The translations under genes were made by a program, and so were the position numbers. A DNA stretch of 45,162 nt, taken from the NCBI RefSeq assembly GCF_002100115.1, contig NZ_ANBM01000015.1:1-45162 (forward strand), written 5' to 3'. Position 1 is the first letter of the stretch. Each line of letters opens with the position of its first letter. This document shows, in pieces, positions 7,878 to 16,525 of the stretch. Origin of the DNA: Anaerovibrio sp. JC8 (GTDB lineage Bacteria; Bacillota; Negativicutes; Selenomonadales; Selenomonadaceae). The notes under the pieces are model-generated. The model ran no database searches, was not told where the DNA came from, and saw only the letters and a program-made list of their open reading frames with translations.

Positions 7878-8213
7878 TCATATCCTCCATAACTCAATCT
7901 CACAATTAATGTAATTCTCAAATCGTTCCTTGTAGCCATAGGCAAGAATCCTCACCCTCATCTGGGGCCACACCACACCGGAACTATCAGTAAAATCTAC
8001 CAGCTCCCGGCTCTGGTAATAGGTCCAGACTTTCAGGAACTCATCCCTTATAAACACAGCATTTAGTGTTATCTTGTCCCCGCTGGCTACACTTCCAAAA
8101 TCTTGCACCACATTTCCGCCATCAGTCTGTACCAAAGTTTGGCGATCATCTGGATGGAACTTAAAATCTGTTGGAGTAGTCAAAGAGACTGCATCACCTA
8201 TCCTGATTTTCAT
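7878..8213 (-). CDS. Distal tail or tail-assembly protein
   Basis: About 111 residues from the ATG at 8213, eight bases after GGAGG, which overlaps the Gly codons ending the tape measure gene. The sequence is short and beta-rich (MRVRILAYGYKERFENYINCEIELWRI at the end). A small protein right after the tape measure is commonly the distal tail or a connector to the tip in siphophages. No catalytic motif is seen. Confidence 0.55.
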   Translation of the reverse strand: MKIRIGDAVSLTTPTDFKFHPDDRQTLVQTDGGNVVQDFGSVASGDKITLNAVFIRDEFLKVWTYYQSRELVDFTDSSGVVWPQMRVRILAYGYKERFENYINCEIELWRI

Positions 8214-8217
8214 CTGC

Positions 8218-10605
8218 TTATCCTCCTCCATAGCTGATATTTACATTGTTGTTTTGTGGCAACATATCCAGTATCTTCTTGGCAGCCGTATTGGCCACCT
8301 CATGGGACACATCCTCAAGGCCATGAACCTCAACATTAAGGTTGTAGTTTATATCCTCCATGGGAGCCGTTGCAGGAGCAGGTGCCGAGGTATTCCCCAG
8401 CTTGCTCATAACTCCTTCGTTATAATCAGGTGGAAACATAGGAATCATATCCATCCCCTTCTGAATCCATCTGGTAGGCATCTTGTCATAGATAGGGACA
8501 ATGTTTTCCTTGGCGTTCTTCAATATCTGTTCAAAGCCAGCTATTTCCTCTCTTGAGGTCCAGGCATCAGCAGGAAGGTTGGCGTCTTTTCTAAGCTGAG
8601 CAACAATGGCCTGCATGGCATTGGCCTGCTTTTCCTCCATACTTCCGCCCCCGGCCATAGCTCTACGATAAAGCTTGAGATATTTATAGTTTTCCTTGAA
8701 CATATGAAGGGCGGTTTCCTGTTGGAGTTGCCTTTTCTGTTCCTCCGCCCATTTCGTTGCCTTGACCTCATCCAAGCCCTTTTGCTTCCATGCTTCTTTT
8801 TCACGGTCAATTTCATCCATTCTATTCTGGAAGGCTGATTTCCATATAGAATCTATGCTTCTTGCCACATCATCATTGAATTGCTTAATAACCTTGGCTT
8901 TTTGAGTCTCGGTAGCCCTTGCAATCTCGACCTCTGATACACCAGCATCCTTGTATTTTTGCATGGCCACATCGATGGAATGAAGCTGTGTTTCAAGTTC
9001 CGTATGCGTGAGACCATAAATGCTCTCCTGCATTTCCTGGCTTGCCTTGGCTATACTCTCAAGACGACTTTTCTCAGCCTGCTCAGATGCCTTTATCTGA
9101 GCCACTTCTTTTTGCCGGGCCTTGGTTCGCTTTTCAATATCCGCCCAATATTCCTTCTCAGCCTTGCTGGATTTTTCAGCATCGTCATTCCTGGAACGTT
9201 GCTCTTTAACATCACCCTTTAAGCTCAATGCACCTATAAGAGGAAAATTAGCAGGAGAACCCATTGCTGCCATAACAGCCATGCCATAACCTGCATCAAA
9301 CTCAGCCTTTATATCCCGTAATATCTCACCTACATTTTTAGCATTTACACCAATGGCATCCAAGCCGCTGGCCACCAGGTCAATAGCTTTTCCAGCCTCA
9401 TGCATTACATCAATGAGGATTTCCCCCATGAGCCTTATTTCTTCCTTGTTATCTGAAATCAGCTTTATCCAGGACACGAACATTTCTGTTATCTCTGGAA
9501 GAAGCTCTCTGGTTACCGGAAGAAGTGCCGCCCCCAAGGCAAGTTTAAGCTGACCTACCTCCATCTCCATTTTCTGCCATTCAAGATAAGTTTCATGCGC
9601 TTCTGCCGGGTTCAGGAGTCCTGTAGTCTTTATGCTTTTGGATATTGCCATCAAATCATTGTAGGATTCAAGGACAGGAATGAGAGCCGCCCCTCTGGCA
9701 CCAAGGATTTCAGCAGTAAATGCTTCAGTTTCCCCAGCCTCGGCAGCATTTCTGTATCCCTTGGCTAACTGCTCCAACTGTTCATTAATCTGAAGGAGAT
9801 TGCCGTTTTCATCAGTAATAGTGACACCAAATTTCTGTAGTGCCTTTGATGTGGCATTCCCGGATGCACCGGCAGATAACAACTGCTTATCTATCCTTGC
9901 AATAAAAGGTGTAAGGGAATTAATATCTGATCCAGCCAGCGAAAAAGCCCTGCTCAGCTCTGCTGCTTCACCAGTTGTCATATTAAGACGTGTCTGCAGC
10001 TTGTATAAGTTATTACCAGCCATCATGGCATCCTTGGTAATATTAAAAAGACCAGCACCAGAAGCAGCTACCGCCATAAATGCTGCCAGCTTTGCATTAA
10101 GAAGGGTGTAGCCTTCGGTCAGCTTACCAATTCCTGCTCTTGCCATTCCAGCCCCTTTGGATATGGAGCTAAAAGCTCTATTGGACTTTGGCGGTATGGC
10201 ATTTAAGGAATTACCAAGGGTTCTGAGCTGTGCCTCAAGGCCAGCGATATTCTTCTGCTGATAGAGAAGATTCATCTCAGCCCTTTGTGTGATTCCATGA
10301 CCAACACCATGGTCTTTTACAGACCTCTGGTACTGGGCCTGAAGAATCGCCTCCTTCTGTCTTTGGATATCCAACTGACGATTAATTGCTTCATACTTTA
10401 CTCGGATTTTATCCAGCTCACTTCCGACACCTTCCAGTTTGGAAAGGTCCACATCCGTCTTAAGCTGTATTTTCTTGTTCTCATTATTGAGCTTGATGAT
10501 GGCCTGATTGACTGTTTTCCCGGCAGTATCAAAGCCAAGTTTCAGGTCATTAATATTAAGCCCAAGACTGATATAAAGTTCCTCAATTTCCTGCCCCTTG
10601 GCCAT
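8218..10605 (-). CDS. Tail tape measure protein
   Basis: 795 residues. The N-terminal 150 residues are coiled coil (LDKIRVKYEAINRQLDIQRQ). A hydrophobic Ala/Gly-rich section follows near residue 175 (LLNAKLAAFMAVAASGAGLF), then the tape-measure core with LGAALLPV and EITEMFVSWIK. Long Glu/Lys helices follow from residue 440. It sets tail length and is ejected with the DNA; this size predicts a tail of roughly 120 nm by the usual rule. Its ATG overlaps the stop of the frameshifted chaperone (TAATG). Clearly a non-contractile, siphovirus-type tail. Confidence 0.92.
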   Translation of the reverse strand: MAKGQEIEELYISLGLNINDLKLGFDTAGKTVNQAIIKLNNENKKIQLKTDVDLSKLEGVGSELDKIRVKYEAINRQLDIQRQKEAILQAQYQRSVKDHGVGHGITQRAEMNLLYQQKNIAGLEAQLRTLGNSLNAIPPKSNRAFSSISKGAGMARAGIGKLTEGYTLLNAKLAAFMAVAASGAGLFNITKDAMMAGNNLYKLQTRLNMTTGEAAELSRAFSLAGSDINSLTPFIARIDKQLLSAGASGNATSKALQKFGVTITDENGNLLQINEQLEQLAKGYRNAAEAGETEAFTAEILGARGAALIPVLESYNDLMAISKSIKTTGLLNPAEAHETYLEWQKMEMEVGQLKLALGAALLPVTRELLPEITEMFVSWIKLISDNKEEIRLMGEILIDVMHEAGKAIDLVASGLDAIGVNAKNVGEILRDIKAEFDAGYGMAVMAAMGSPANFPLIGALSLKGDVKEQRSRNDDAEKSSKAEKEYWADIEKRTKARQKEVAQIKASEQAEKSRLESIAKASQEMQESIYGLTHTELETQLHSIDVAMQKYKDAGVSEVEIARATETQKAKVIKQFNDDVARSIDSIWKSAFQNRMDEIDREKEAWKQKGLDEVKATKWAEEQKRQLQQETALHMFKENYKYLKLYRRAMAGGGSMEEKQANAMQAIVAQLRKDANLPADAWTSREEIAGFEQILKNAKENIVPIYDKMPTRWIQKGMDMIPMFPPDYNEGVMSKLGNTSAPAPATAPMEDINYNLNVEVHGLEDVSHEVANTAAKKILDMLPQNNNVNISYGGG

Positions 10606-10841
10606 TATCCCATCACATCCTCAATGTAAGTTTGTTTATGATTCCTCTTGGAAAGAATAACCATCTGATCCAGCAAAACCTCAAGGTCGGACTCGTCAAT
10701 TTCGCTTATGGTCCACCCGTAGGCTGACTGGAGCCGTTCATAGTAATTCAATATGTGTTCATACGGAGAAAGCTCTACGCCTCCTCCGTTTCCCCATTTG
10801 GGGAGCTTGCCAGCTTCGTGAAGGTCATAATCTGAATCCAC
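10605..10841 (-). CDS. Tail assembly chaperone, frameshift extension (gpT-like)
   Basis: This 78-codon frame overlaps the end of the upstream chaperone gene and ends at the tape measure start. It has no convincing ribosome site. Its natural use is as the C-terminal part of a -1 frameshift product, entered at CCCAAAT (10796-10802). The fusion reads from SSPN directly into WGNGGGVELSPYEHILNYYERL. The extension has a helix-rich pattern with YGWTISEIDESDLEVLLDQM, typical of T-type extensions that bind the tape measure during tail assembly. Confidence 0.8.
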   Translation of the reverse strand: MDSDYDLHEAGKLPKWGNGGGVELSPYEHILNYYERLQSAYGWTISEIDESDLEVLLDQMVILSKRNHKQTYIEDVMG

Positions 10842-11089
10842 TTGAAGAGTTTTCTTACCATCGGTACCACATCAGCGATTTCCAGATTTTCATCAATGGT
10901 GCTTTCATTGACCACATCAGGCTTACCAAAGGCAAGTACAATAAGGTCAATCTGCTCTTTCAAAAAATCATCCAGCTGTTCCTTGCTTCTGTCCCTGTCC
11001 GCAGACTTCAAAAAAGCCCGCCACACCTTCATTTTAGGTGCGGCGGGTTCGATTTTTTCTCCGTCAATTATGATAAAAGGTGTCTCCAT
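10775..11089 (-). CDS. Tail assembly chaperone (gpG-like)
   Basis: 104 residues, acidic and helical, starting METPFIIIDGEKIEP. It follows the major tail protein by three bases. In siphophages the G protein coats the tape measure with the help of a frameshifted G-T fusion made in smaller amount. The slippery heptamer lies near its 3' end, in the zero frame as C CCA AAT. A strong terminator-like hairpin lies inside its first 30 codons. Confidence 0.82.
   Translation of the reverse strand: METPFIIIDGEKIEPAAPKMKVWRAFLKSADRDRSKEQLDDFLKEQIDLIVLAFGKPDVVNESTIDENLEIADVVPMVRKLFKWIQIMTFTKLASSPNGETEEA
10796..10802 (-). promoter_or_regulatory. Programmed -1 frameshift site CCCAAAT
   Basis: The heptamer fits X XXY YYZ exactly in the zero frame of the G-like gene (C CCA AAT). 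A -1 slip moves reading into the overlapping T-like frame, open for about 65 codons to the tape measure start. A GC-rich stretch follows downstream. This is the expected position for the siphophage G/GT frameshift. Confidence 0.82.
11010..11047 (-). terminator. Intragenic intrinsic terminator in the chaperone gene
   Basis: On the minus strand, arms CCCGCCGCACCT and AGGTGTGGCGGG pair over twelve positions with one G-U wobble around a seven-base loop. A six-T run follows one base later (A6 at 11010-11015 on the plus strand). It lies within codons 14-28 of the G-like gene, 45 bases after the major tail protein stop. It should let only part of the transcripts continue into the downstream tail and lysis genes. 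Confidence 0.75.
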
Positions 11090-11092
11090 AGT

Positions 11093-11671
11093 TTACACCT
11101 CCGCATACCATGCAGCGGCAGCTTCGGCAGTAAAGCCAGTAGCTTCCTCATCAGCCTGACGATAGGAAAGGCCATCGGCAGTACGATAAATAGCCTTGGC
11201 ACCGAGAGTTGGTGTATTATAGCTGATATTCTCTGCCTTGGTCTGTGGGTTCTCATCCGGCTCATTGAACTGAACCTTGAAGAACTTGCAGAAGCGCTTC
11301 TTCCCATTCTTCTTGGTGGACTCAAACATCACCGCAAAGTATGGGGACACATCGTCTTTGCTGGCGGTCATAACACCATCCTTAAGCTCATGGCCAAGGA
11401 GGTATGCCTTGTACTCCAGAGGAAGTGTGGCAATATCCACGGTCAGTTCATATTCACTGGTTGTGCTGGCGGTGTCCACTGCCTGGTTATCTGCATAAAG
11501 GGTTGCAGAAGAATTTTGTGGCTTAATCGCCACCTGCCTGATATGAGGAATGGAAATAATATCCTCATAGGTTGGTGTACCGTCCTTTGGGTCATCGATG
11601 AGCTTTGCTACATGAAATCCCTTAAGTCCAATAAAAGGGGAATTTGTAAGTCCGGTCCGTGGTGCTGTCAT
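11093..11671 (-). CDS. Major tail protein (phi13 family)
   Basis: 192 residues with the phi13-type major tail pattern: GLTNSPFIGLKGFHVAKL at the start, a central TSEYELTVDIATLPLEYKAYLLGH segment and PYFAVMFES before a C-terminal part. It forms the tail tube. A Glu/Ala-rich C-terminal end (EEATGFTAEAAAAWYAEV) follows the tube fold. The gene is abutted by the tail terminator-like gene upstream and the chaperone downstream, the standard HK97/phi13 order. An intrinsic terminator just after it fits high expression. Confidence 0.9.
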   Translation of the reverse strand: MTAPRTGLTNSPFIGLKGFHVAKLIDDPKDGTPTYEDIISIPHIRQVAIKPQNSSATLYADNQAVDTASTTSEYELTVDIATLPLEYKAYLLGHELKDGVMTASKDDVSPYFAVMFESTKKNGKKRFCKFFKVQFNEPDENPQTKAENISYNTPTLGAKAIYRTADGLSYRQADEEATGFTAEAAAAWYAEV

Positions 11672-12006
11672 TACGAATCAACTCCTATTCTGTAATCTGT
11701 AACCTTAATTTTAAGGCCATCTTCCATCATATCTATGGTCTGGGCTCTCATAAAACCCAGGTCAATCATTGTCCTGTTAAGCCGCCTATAAATATCGCTG
11801 TCGTTTCCGTCCTTTGTGACAATATGTACTCTCACAGTCACTCTGGACTGAAGCTCCCTATCGTCTCCATGAAGTGCGGGGACATCGGATATTACCTTAT
11901 AGACGATATTTGGATATTTACATCCATGAGGGCTGAGCTGATGATAAATCCCCCTCACGCATGGAAGGATATCTCTCCTCAGAGCCTCAATCATTTTTTC
12001 AATCAT
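11671..12006 (-). CDS. Tail terminator / tail completion protein
   Basis: 111 residues. The pattern MIEKMIEALRRDILPCVRGIYH, then YPNIVYKVISD, RVTVRVHIVTKD and a C-terminal YRIGVDS fits the small tail-terminator family that sits between HK97 gp10-like and major tail proteins. It caps the tail tube and joins it to the head. Its stop overlaps the start of the major tail gene. The family call rests on size, strand pattern and position. Confidence 0.65.
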   Translation of the reverse strand: MIEKMIEALRRDILPCVRGIYHQLSPHGCKYPNIVYKVISDVPALHGDDRELQSRVTVRVHIVTKDGNDSDIYRRLNRTMIDLGFMRAQTIDMMEDGLKIKVTDYRIGVDS

Positions 12007-12010
12007 GCCA

Positions 12011-12355
12011 TCACCTCTTTAGGCTGTCCTGCACAGCTTTGGCTATGTTTTCCCTTATGGTGTTTCTAAGTGCATCCATGGCCGGGTACAAAAATGGCTC
12101 ATTAATCATCGGGGAAAACTCAACAAATCTGCCATAGGGAACACCATTAGCATTGGTGGCATCAGCTACAACTTTTATTTTAGTTCCGCCCCGCAAAACC
12201 ACTTTATGTATGGATTCCTTGAGAGCCCCAGTTCTTACTGGACACCTTGATTTTGCATCATTCACTACCATATCCGCCCCGTGACTGAGTGCGTCCTTGG
12301 CAGCCCTGGTAGCTTTCTCGCCAATGTCCTGAAACACATCAGATAAAGAACTCAT
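12011..12355 (-). CDS. HK97 gp10-like head-tail protein
   Basis: 114 residues with the typical HK97 gp10 pattern: ATRAAKDALSHGADMVVNDAKSRCPVRTGALKESI followed by a beta segment with YGRFVEFSP and EPFLYPAMDALRN. The CPVRTGALKES motif is characteristic of the family. It acts at the head-tail junction during assembly. It overlaps the head closure gene by four bases. Confidence 0.9.
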   Translation of the reverse strand: MSSLSDVFQDIGEKATRAAKDALSHGADMVVNDAKSRCPVRTGALKESIHKVVLRGGTKIKVVADATNANGVPYGRFVEFSPMINEPFLYPAMDALRNTIRENIAKAVQDSLKR

Positions 12356-12666
12356 ACTATCACCTTCACCATAAGAGTAAGCATTCCGCTTCTTTTATCT
12401 CCAAGAACCGTCAGTATTTCGTATGCCACATTTCCATTTAGCACACGCATCTTTGGAGTAACGCCATCAAGATACCGGATATAGATTTTAAACTGTGTTT
12501 CTGACATAGCCTGCTCAGCGGCAAAGTATTCTCTGCCGCTTACAGGAACTATATCCGCCCAGACTTCCTTAAAATCTGTCCATTCATCCTTGGGATTGGC
12601 ATACATATCCGTTTCCTCTGAAGGTTTTTGGAGTGTTATACGATACCGCATTTTTCCTACCTTCAT
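12352..12666 (-). CDS. Head closure / head-tail adaptor protein
   Basis: 104 residues with the SPP1 gp16-like pattern: RYRITLQKPSEETDMYANP, WTDFKEVWADIVPVSGREY and AEQAMSETQFKIYIRY. Such proteins form the stopper ring below the connector and hold DNA in the capsid. It overlaps its neighbours on both sides by one to four bases. Confidence 0.85.
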   Translation of the reverse strand: MKVGKMRYRITLQKPSEETDMYANPKDEWTDFKEVWADIVPVSGREYFAAEQAMSETQFKIYIRYLDGVTPKMRVLNGNVAYEILTVLGDKRSGMLTLMVKVIV

Positions 12667-12941
12667 CAGAATCCCTCCCGGCGAAGCCCAGTCAAAAGGT
12701 CACGGAGGGTTAATGCTAACCCTCTGTGATCTGCTTCATCACGGTGCTCATAGAGATAAGTCACCGCATAAAAAATAGCCGTCTTCAGCCGGGGATTTTC
12801 CCCGTCCAATTCCGACTCGTCCTGTCGCAGAATTGCTATGCATAAATCATTCGCTGTGGCCATAAGCCCTTTAATAAGCTCATCATCATAATCGCCATCA
12901 ATTCTGAGATATTGTTTTGTTTCCTCAAGAGTTACCAGCAT
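12666..12941 (-). CDS. Head-tail connector (gp6-like)
   Basis: About 91 residues. The ATG at 12941 is preferred over GTG 12950 because GGGG lies eight bases before it. The pattern MLVTLEETKQYLRIDGDYDDELI and LKTAIFYAVTYLYEHR is that of DNA-packaging gp6-like connectors. It binds under the portal as a ring and lies directly after the capsid gene. Confidence 0.88.
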   Translation of the reverse strand: MLVTLEETKQYLRIDGDYDDELIKGLMATANDLCIAILRQDESELDGENPRLKTAIFYAVTYLYEHRDEADHRGLALTLRDLLTGLRREGF

Positions 12942-12955
12942 CTGCCTCACCCCTA

Positions 12956-14155
12956 TCAGTTCCCGGCGCTGGCAGTACCCTTCATCTTCATAATCTGAAC
13001 AGCCTCTGGGAGAATCAGCCGACCGTCAACACGCTCCTTCATCACATAACCTACCATACCGTTACCAGCAAAGAGCTCCTTGAGTTCCTGCATGGAACGG
13101 GAGCCACGGTCACCGATGTTGTAGTAGGAGAAATCACCGAAGGCCATGACAGGCTTTCCAGTTGCAGACTCAGGTGCAAACTCGGAAGTGTGTACTGCAT
13201 AACCCATAAGGCGGTCAGGCTCACCTGCAGTAAGTGCTGGCTGCCACATATACACACCATTGTTGTCCTTCAGCTTACGAATAGAAGCCAGGGTCTTGTC
13301 ATTGGTGATAAATGCTGCATTCTTACGATATGGACGCTTGAGGTTGTAAATAAGGGTGATGATATCATCTGCGCTGATGGTGTTGCCGGAAGTCGTGGTA
13401 TTTACCTGACCGCCCTTTTCAGTATCAAAGATACCAGCTGGCTTGCCCTTGCCATCACCATTAAGAAATGCGTCCTCCTCGGCATTGGCCAGTGCCTTAC
13501 CGAACTGCTCAATGATGTAGCTTTCGAGATTGAAAGCATTGTCGTAGAGAAGCTCCTCGGTAATCTTGATGGCAACATGGAGCTTATAGGCATCCATCAT
13601 AATCTGGTCGAAGGTTGCCTCACCAAAGGTAAGTGCCTCGCCTTCTTCAATCCACGCAGCCGCTGGCTTGGTGGCAGCAATGTTAATCTTATGCTCGCCG
13701 GAAGTGGTAATCTTGGTAGCAAGGCCACGCATGATGTTTTCCTCGGTCAGCACATCAATGAGACGCTTGTCGTACTCTTCCGGTACCAGATAACCGCCCT
13801 GCTGATCATTACCCTCCTGGAGCACATTGCTGATGGTACGGAAACGGGTACGCATTGCAGTCAGCATATCCTTGGCATATTCATCAGTTGCACGAATGTT
13901 TACAGGCTTGCCTGCGGTAGGCTCATTGGTGATAGGCTTGCTGGTAGGCTTATTTAGCTCATTATCAATGACAGCCTGACGCTGCAGACGGTCAATAGAC
14001 TTTTTCATATCCACCACATCAGCCTCCATCTTCTCATAGGTGGCGGCATCCTCGGCAGAGAGCTTGCCATCCTCATCGGTGTGGGTATCGAGGAAATCCT
14101 TGGCCTCGGCCCAGAGCTTTGCACGTTTTTCAATCAGTTCATTAATCTTATCCAT
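12956..14155 (-). CDS. Major capsid protein (HK97 family)
   Basis: 399 residues. The N-terminal 75 residues are a coiled-coil delta domain (scaffold) that the neighbouring protease would remove. The HK97 fold follows, with GGYLVPEEYDKRLIDVLTEEN near residue 125, AWIEEGEAL, a FINGDGKGKPAGIF-like loop (FLNGDGKGKPAGIF) near 225, and GDFSYYNIGDRGSRSMQ near the C-terminus. It starts behind a consensus AGGAGG. It forms the icosahedral shell; I cannot see from sequence whether subunits cross-link. Confidence 0.95.
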   Translation of the reverse strand: MDKINELIEKRAKLWAEAKDFLDTHTDEDGKLSAEDAATYEKMEADVVDMKKSIDRLQRQAVIDNELNKPTSKPITNEPTAGKPVNIRATDEYAKDMLTAMRTRFRTISNVLQEGNDQQGGYLVPEEYDKRLIDVLTEENIMRGLATKITTSGEHKINIAATKPAAAWIEEGEALTFGEATFDQIMMDAYKLHVAIKITEELLYDNAFNLESYIIEQFGKALANAEEDAFLNGDGKGKPAGIFDTEKGGQVNTTTSGNTISADDIITLIYNLKRPYRKNAAFITNDKTLASIRKLKDNNGVYMWQPALTAGEPDRLMGYAVHTSEFAPESATGKPVMAFGDFSYYNIGDRGSRSMQELKELFAGNGMVGYVMKERVDGRLILPEAVQIMKMKGTASAGN

Positions 14156-14156
14156 T

Positions 14157-14852
14157 TTACATTCCTCCTAAAATAGCTAAACGCTTCTGAAGTTCAGAAG
14201 CGTCAATACGATTATCTGCTACCTTTTTGGCAGCCTTAAATTTATCCAAGAATGAATTGGTCACCGCAGCCCTTGAAAAAATCATGGCCTCCGGCTCATC
14301 ATCCTCATCGGTGTCATAAAGAATGCTGTCAGCAAATCCAAGCTCCACAGCCTTTTTGGCATTGAACCAAGACTCGGCATTCATCATGTTGGACAGCTGC
14401 TTTCTTGGAAGCCCGGTCTTTAACTCGTAGGCATTGATGATGGACTCCTTTACCTCGGAAAGCATCTCTATGGCTTTCTTCATTTCCCGCTCATCCCCAA
14501 TGGAGACGGTTGCAGGATTATGAATCATCATCATGCCAACTGGGGATATGGCTACATGACTTCCAGCCATGGCGATTACCGAAGCTGCTGAAGCAGCAAT
14601 GCCATCAATGTGAACATCAACGCATCCTGGGTATTCCATGAGCATGTTATATATCTGTGCAGCAGCAAAACAATCCCCGCCAGGAGAATTAATCCAAACA
14701 GTGACTTTACCCTGGCAACTGTTAAGCTCGTTTCTAAATTCCTGAGGTGTGACTTCATCCCCGAACCAAGTCTGGTCAGAGATTTCACCATTGAGCATAA
14801 GTATTCTTTCATCATTATCATTCCTCACCCAATTCCAAAATTTACGACTCAT
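14157..14852 (-). CDS. Capsid maturation protease (ClpP-like)
   Basis: 231 residues. It shows the ClpP-fold pattern INSPGGDCFAA near residue 55, the catalytic serine Ser88 in GIAASAAS and His111 in MMIHNP; an Asp should complete the triad. It cuts the delta domain from the capsid protein in the prohead. The first bases overlap the portal gene by eleven bases. The C-terminal 40 residues are variable, as usual for these proteins. Confidence 0.92.
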   Translation of the reverse strand: MSRKFWNWVRNDNDERILMLNGEISDQTWFGDEVTPQEFRNELNSCQGKVTVWINSPGGDCFAAAQIYNMLMEYPGCVDVHIDGIAASAASVIAMAGSHVAISPVGMMMIHNPATVSIGDEREMKKAIEMLSEVKESIINAYELKTGLPRKQLSNMMNAESWFNAKKAVELGFADSILYDTDEDDEPEAMIFSRAAVTNSFLDKFKAAKKVADNRIDASELQKRLAILGGM

Positions 14853-16095
14853 CTAAATCATTCCTTTCAGCAGGCTTGGCAAAAAGGCCCGCGTCTTTTA
14901 ACTTTGTAAGATTTCCGTTGATAAGGTACAGATTACCTCCCTCCTCATCAGGGATTGGATTCATGTTCTCCAGCTCCCGTATGTCGTTTGCTGACATCCA
15001 GCCATTCTGCCTTGCCACCGCATAACCATTCATACGGCTCTGATAGTCCCCACGAAGAAAGCCATCAACATTGAACCTAAAGAACAGCTGGCTCTTTTCC
15101 GATGGCAGCAACAGTGCCTGTTGCATTGCCTGTTCCCAGCGAACTATCCAAGGATTAAGGGTGTACATCACGAAATCCAAGGACTGCTGCTCAATATTAG
15201 AAAAGCTCGACTTTTCAAGGTCCCCTACCATGTGTGGTGGTACTCTGAAAATTCGAGCTATCTCATTGATTTGAAATTTTCTTGTTTCAAGGAACTGTGC
15301 TTCATTAGGCGGTATGGCCATCTGTTTGAAGGTCATGCCTTCCTCCAGCACAGCAACGCTATGGCTGTTTTTCCCAGTAAACTGCGACTTCCAGCTCTGG
15401 CGGAGTTTCTCAGGGTCTTTTACAACTCCCGGATGTTCAAGAATTCCTCCCGGTGTGGCACCATTGGCAAAGAAAGTAGCCCCGTATTCCTCTGTGGCTA
15501 TTGCCATACCTATGGCATTCTTGGCCATGGCAATAGGGCTGTATCCTATAAGGCCATCAAAGCCAAGTCCCGGGATATGAAGTACATCCTCTCGTTTGAG
15601 AACGACCTCTTCATCCTTCTTCGAACCAGCCTCATCAGAATTGCGCCTATAGGTGTATATAAGCCGCCCAGCCTTGTTACGGCTTACATCCATCTTGTTT
15701 GGAAGAAGCGGATAAAGGCCAATAACCTCGCCTTTGCCATTCCTTATAATCTGGGCATAAGCATTTCCCCAGAGAAGCAAATGGCTCATCATAGTCTCCC
15801 TAAAGATAAAGCTGGTCATCTCAGGGTTCGGCTCATCATGCAGAAGGTGGTAAAGCGGATGGGTGTAGAGCTTTTCCTTGCTGCCCTCCGCCCCGTACTG
15901 GTACACATTAAGCGGCAGACTTGCTATTGCCTCGGAGAGAATTCTGACGCAGGCATAAACTGCCGTAACCTGCATGGATGTCCGTTCATTGACATTTCTC
16001 CCTGCGGTAGTACTGCCAAATAAAAAAGGCCAATGAACTGAAAGATAGTCCTTTGGCTTATCCCTTGAACGGAACAATTTAGAAAATAGATTCAT
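14842..16095 (-). CDS. Portal protein (HK97 family)
   Basis: 417 residues with clear portal blocks: TAVYACVRILSEAIASLPLNVY near residue 45, HPLYHLLHDEPNPEMT near 80, LLWGNAYAQIIRNGKGEVIGLYPL near 108 and RIFRVPPHMVGDLEKSSFSNIEQQ near 290. It forms the twelve-subunit ring through which DNA enters and leaves. It starts behind GGAGG at ten bases. The preceding transcription unit (16162-16482) has its own terminator-like hairpin, so the portal may need readthrough or another promoter. Confidence 0.95.
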   Translation of the reverse strand: MNLFSKLFRSRDKPKDYLSVHWPFLFGSTTAGRNVNERTSMQVTAVYACVRILSEAIASLPLNVYQYGAEGSKEKLYTHPLYHLLHDEPNPEMTSFIFRETMMSHLLLWGNAYAQIIRNGKGEVIGLYPLLPNKMDVSRNKAGRLIYTYRRNSDEAGSKKDEEVVLKREDVLHIPGLGFDGLIGYSPIAMAKNAIGMAIATEEYGATFFANGATPGGILEHPGVVKDPEKLRQSWKSQFTGKNSHSVAVLEEGMTFKQMAIPPNEAQFLETRKFQINEIARIFRVPPHMVGDLEKSSFSNIEQQSLDFVMYTLNPWIVRWEQAMQQALLLPSEKSQLFFRFNVDGFLRGDYQSRMNGYAVARQNGWMSANDIRELENMNPIPDEEGGNLYLINGNLTKLKDAGLFAKPAERNDLDES

Positions 16096-16125
16096 AGGCT
16101 GATGCCTCCTTTTATATTACAATCG

Positions 16126-16155
16126 AAAACACCGCCCTTACGAGCGGTGCTGTTT
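16126..16155 (-). terminator. Hairpin after the 106-residue gene
   Basis: CACCGC (16130-16135) pairs with GCGGTG (16144-16149), flanked by A4 and T4 runs. On the minus strand the hairpin is followed by TTTTCG. It lies between a small accessory gene and the portal gene. Confidence 0.5.
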
Positions 16156-16161
16156 TCCTTT

Positions 16162-16482
16162 TTAGAATTTCTCGCTGTAGGAAAGGTGCAGTTCCTGCAG
16201 TTCTCTTGCCAATTTGGCTCCCCGCTCAATCTCCTCAGCGGCTGCCAAAAGTTCCTCTGGTGTGGTTTCTCCCCCCATCCGACAAATGCTGGCTTTTACC
16301 TCAATGTTCATCCAGCCGATTTTGTTTTCCCAATCTGTTTTCTCCAAATCAGAGGTTTCAAAAAACTGGATGCTGATGTAATTCCTTTGACGTATTCCGT
16401 AAACCCTGCTATTCGTATCTGCTTCAAACCCATAAGTCTCTGCCTTTTCCTTGATAATGTTGTTAATTTCCTGTCTAGTCAT
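16162..16482 (-). CDS. Accessory phage protein, function unknown
   Basis: 106 residues from the ATG at 16482 behind AGGAGG. The first half is mixed alpha/beta (GFEADTNSRVYGIRQRNYISIQFF). The second half is a helix rich in Glu, Leu and Ala (TPEELLAAAEEIERGAKLARELQEL). No known domain is recognised. It has its own promoter of the shared accessory type (16526-16554) and a hairpin after it, so it is an independent unit inserted between terL and the portal gene. Confidence 0.65.
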   Translation of the reverse strand: MTRQEINNIIKEKAETYGFEADTNSRVYGIRQRNYISIQFFETSDLEKTDWENKIGWMNIEVKASICRMGGETTPEELLAAAEEIERGAKLARELQELHLSYSEKF

Positions 16483-16525
16483 TTTCTTTTCCTCCTTAGT
16501 ATGTTTGTTCCCTTTCGGTATGTGT

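Noticed and set aside
12917-13957. 346-codon plus-strand frame opposite the capsid gene
   Set aside because: Antisense shadow of the HK97 capsid gene, caused by its codon bias; no ribosome site or domain.
15121-16023. 300-codon plus-strand frame opposite the portal gene
   Set aside because: Antisense shadow of the portal gene; no supporting signal.
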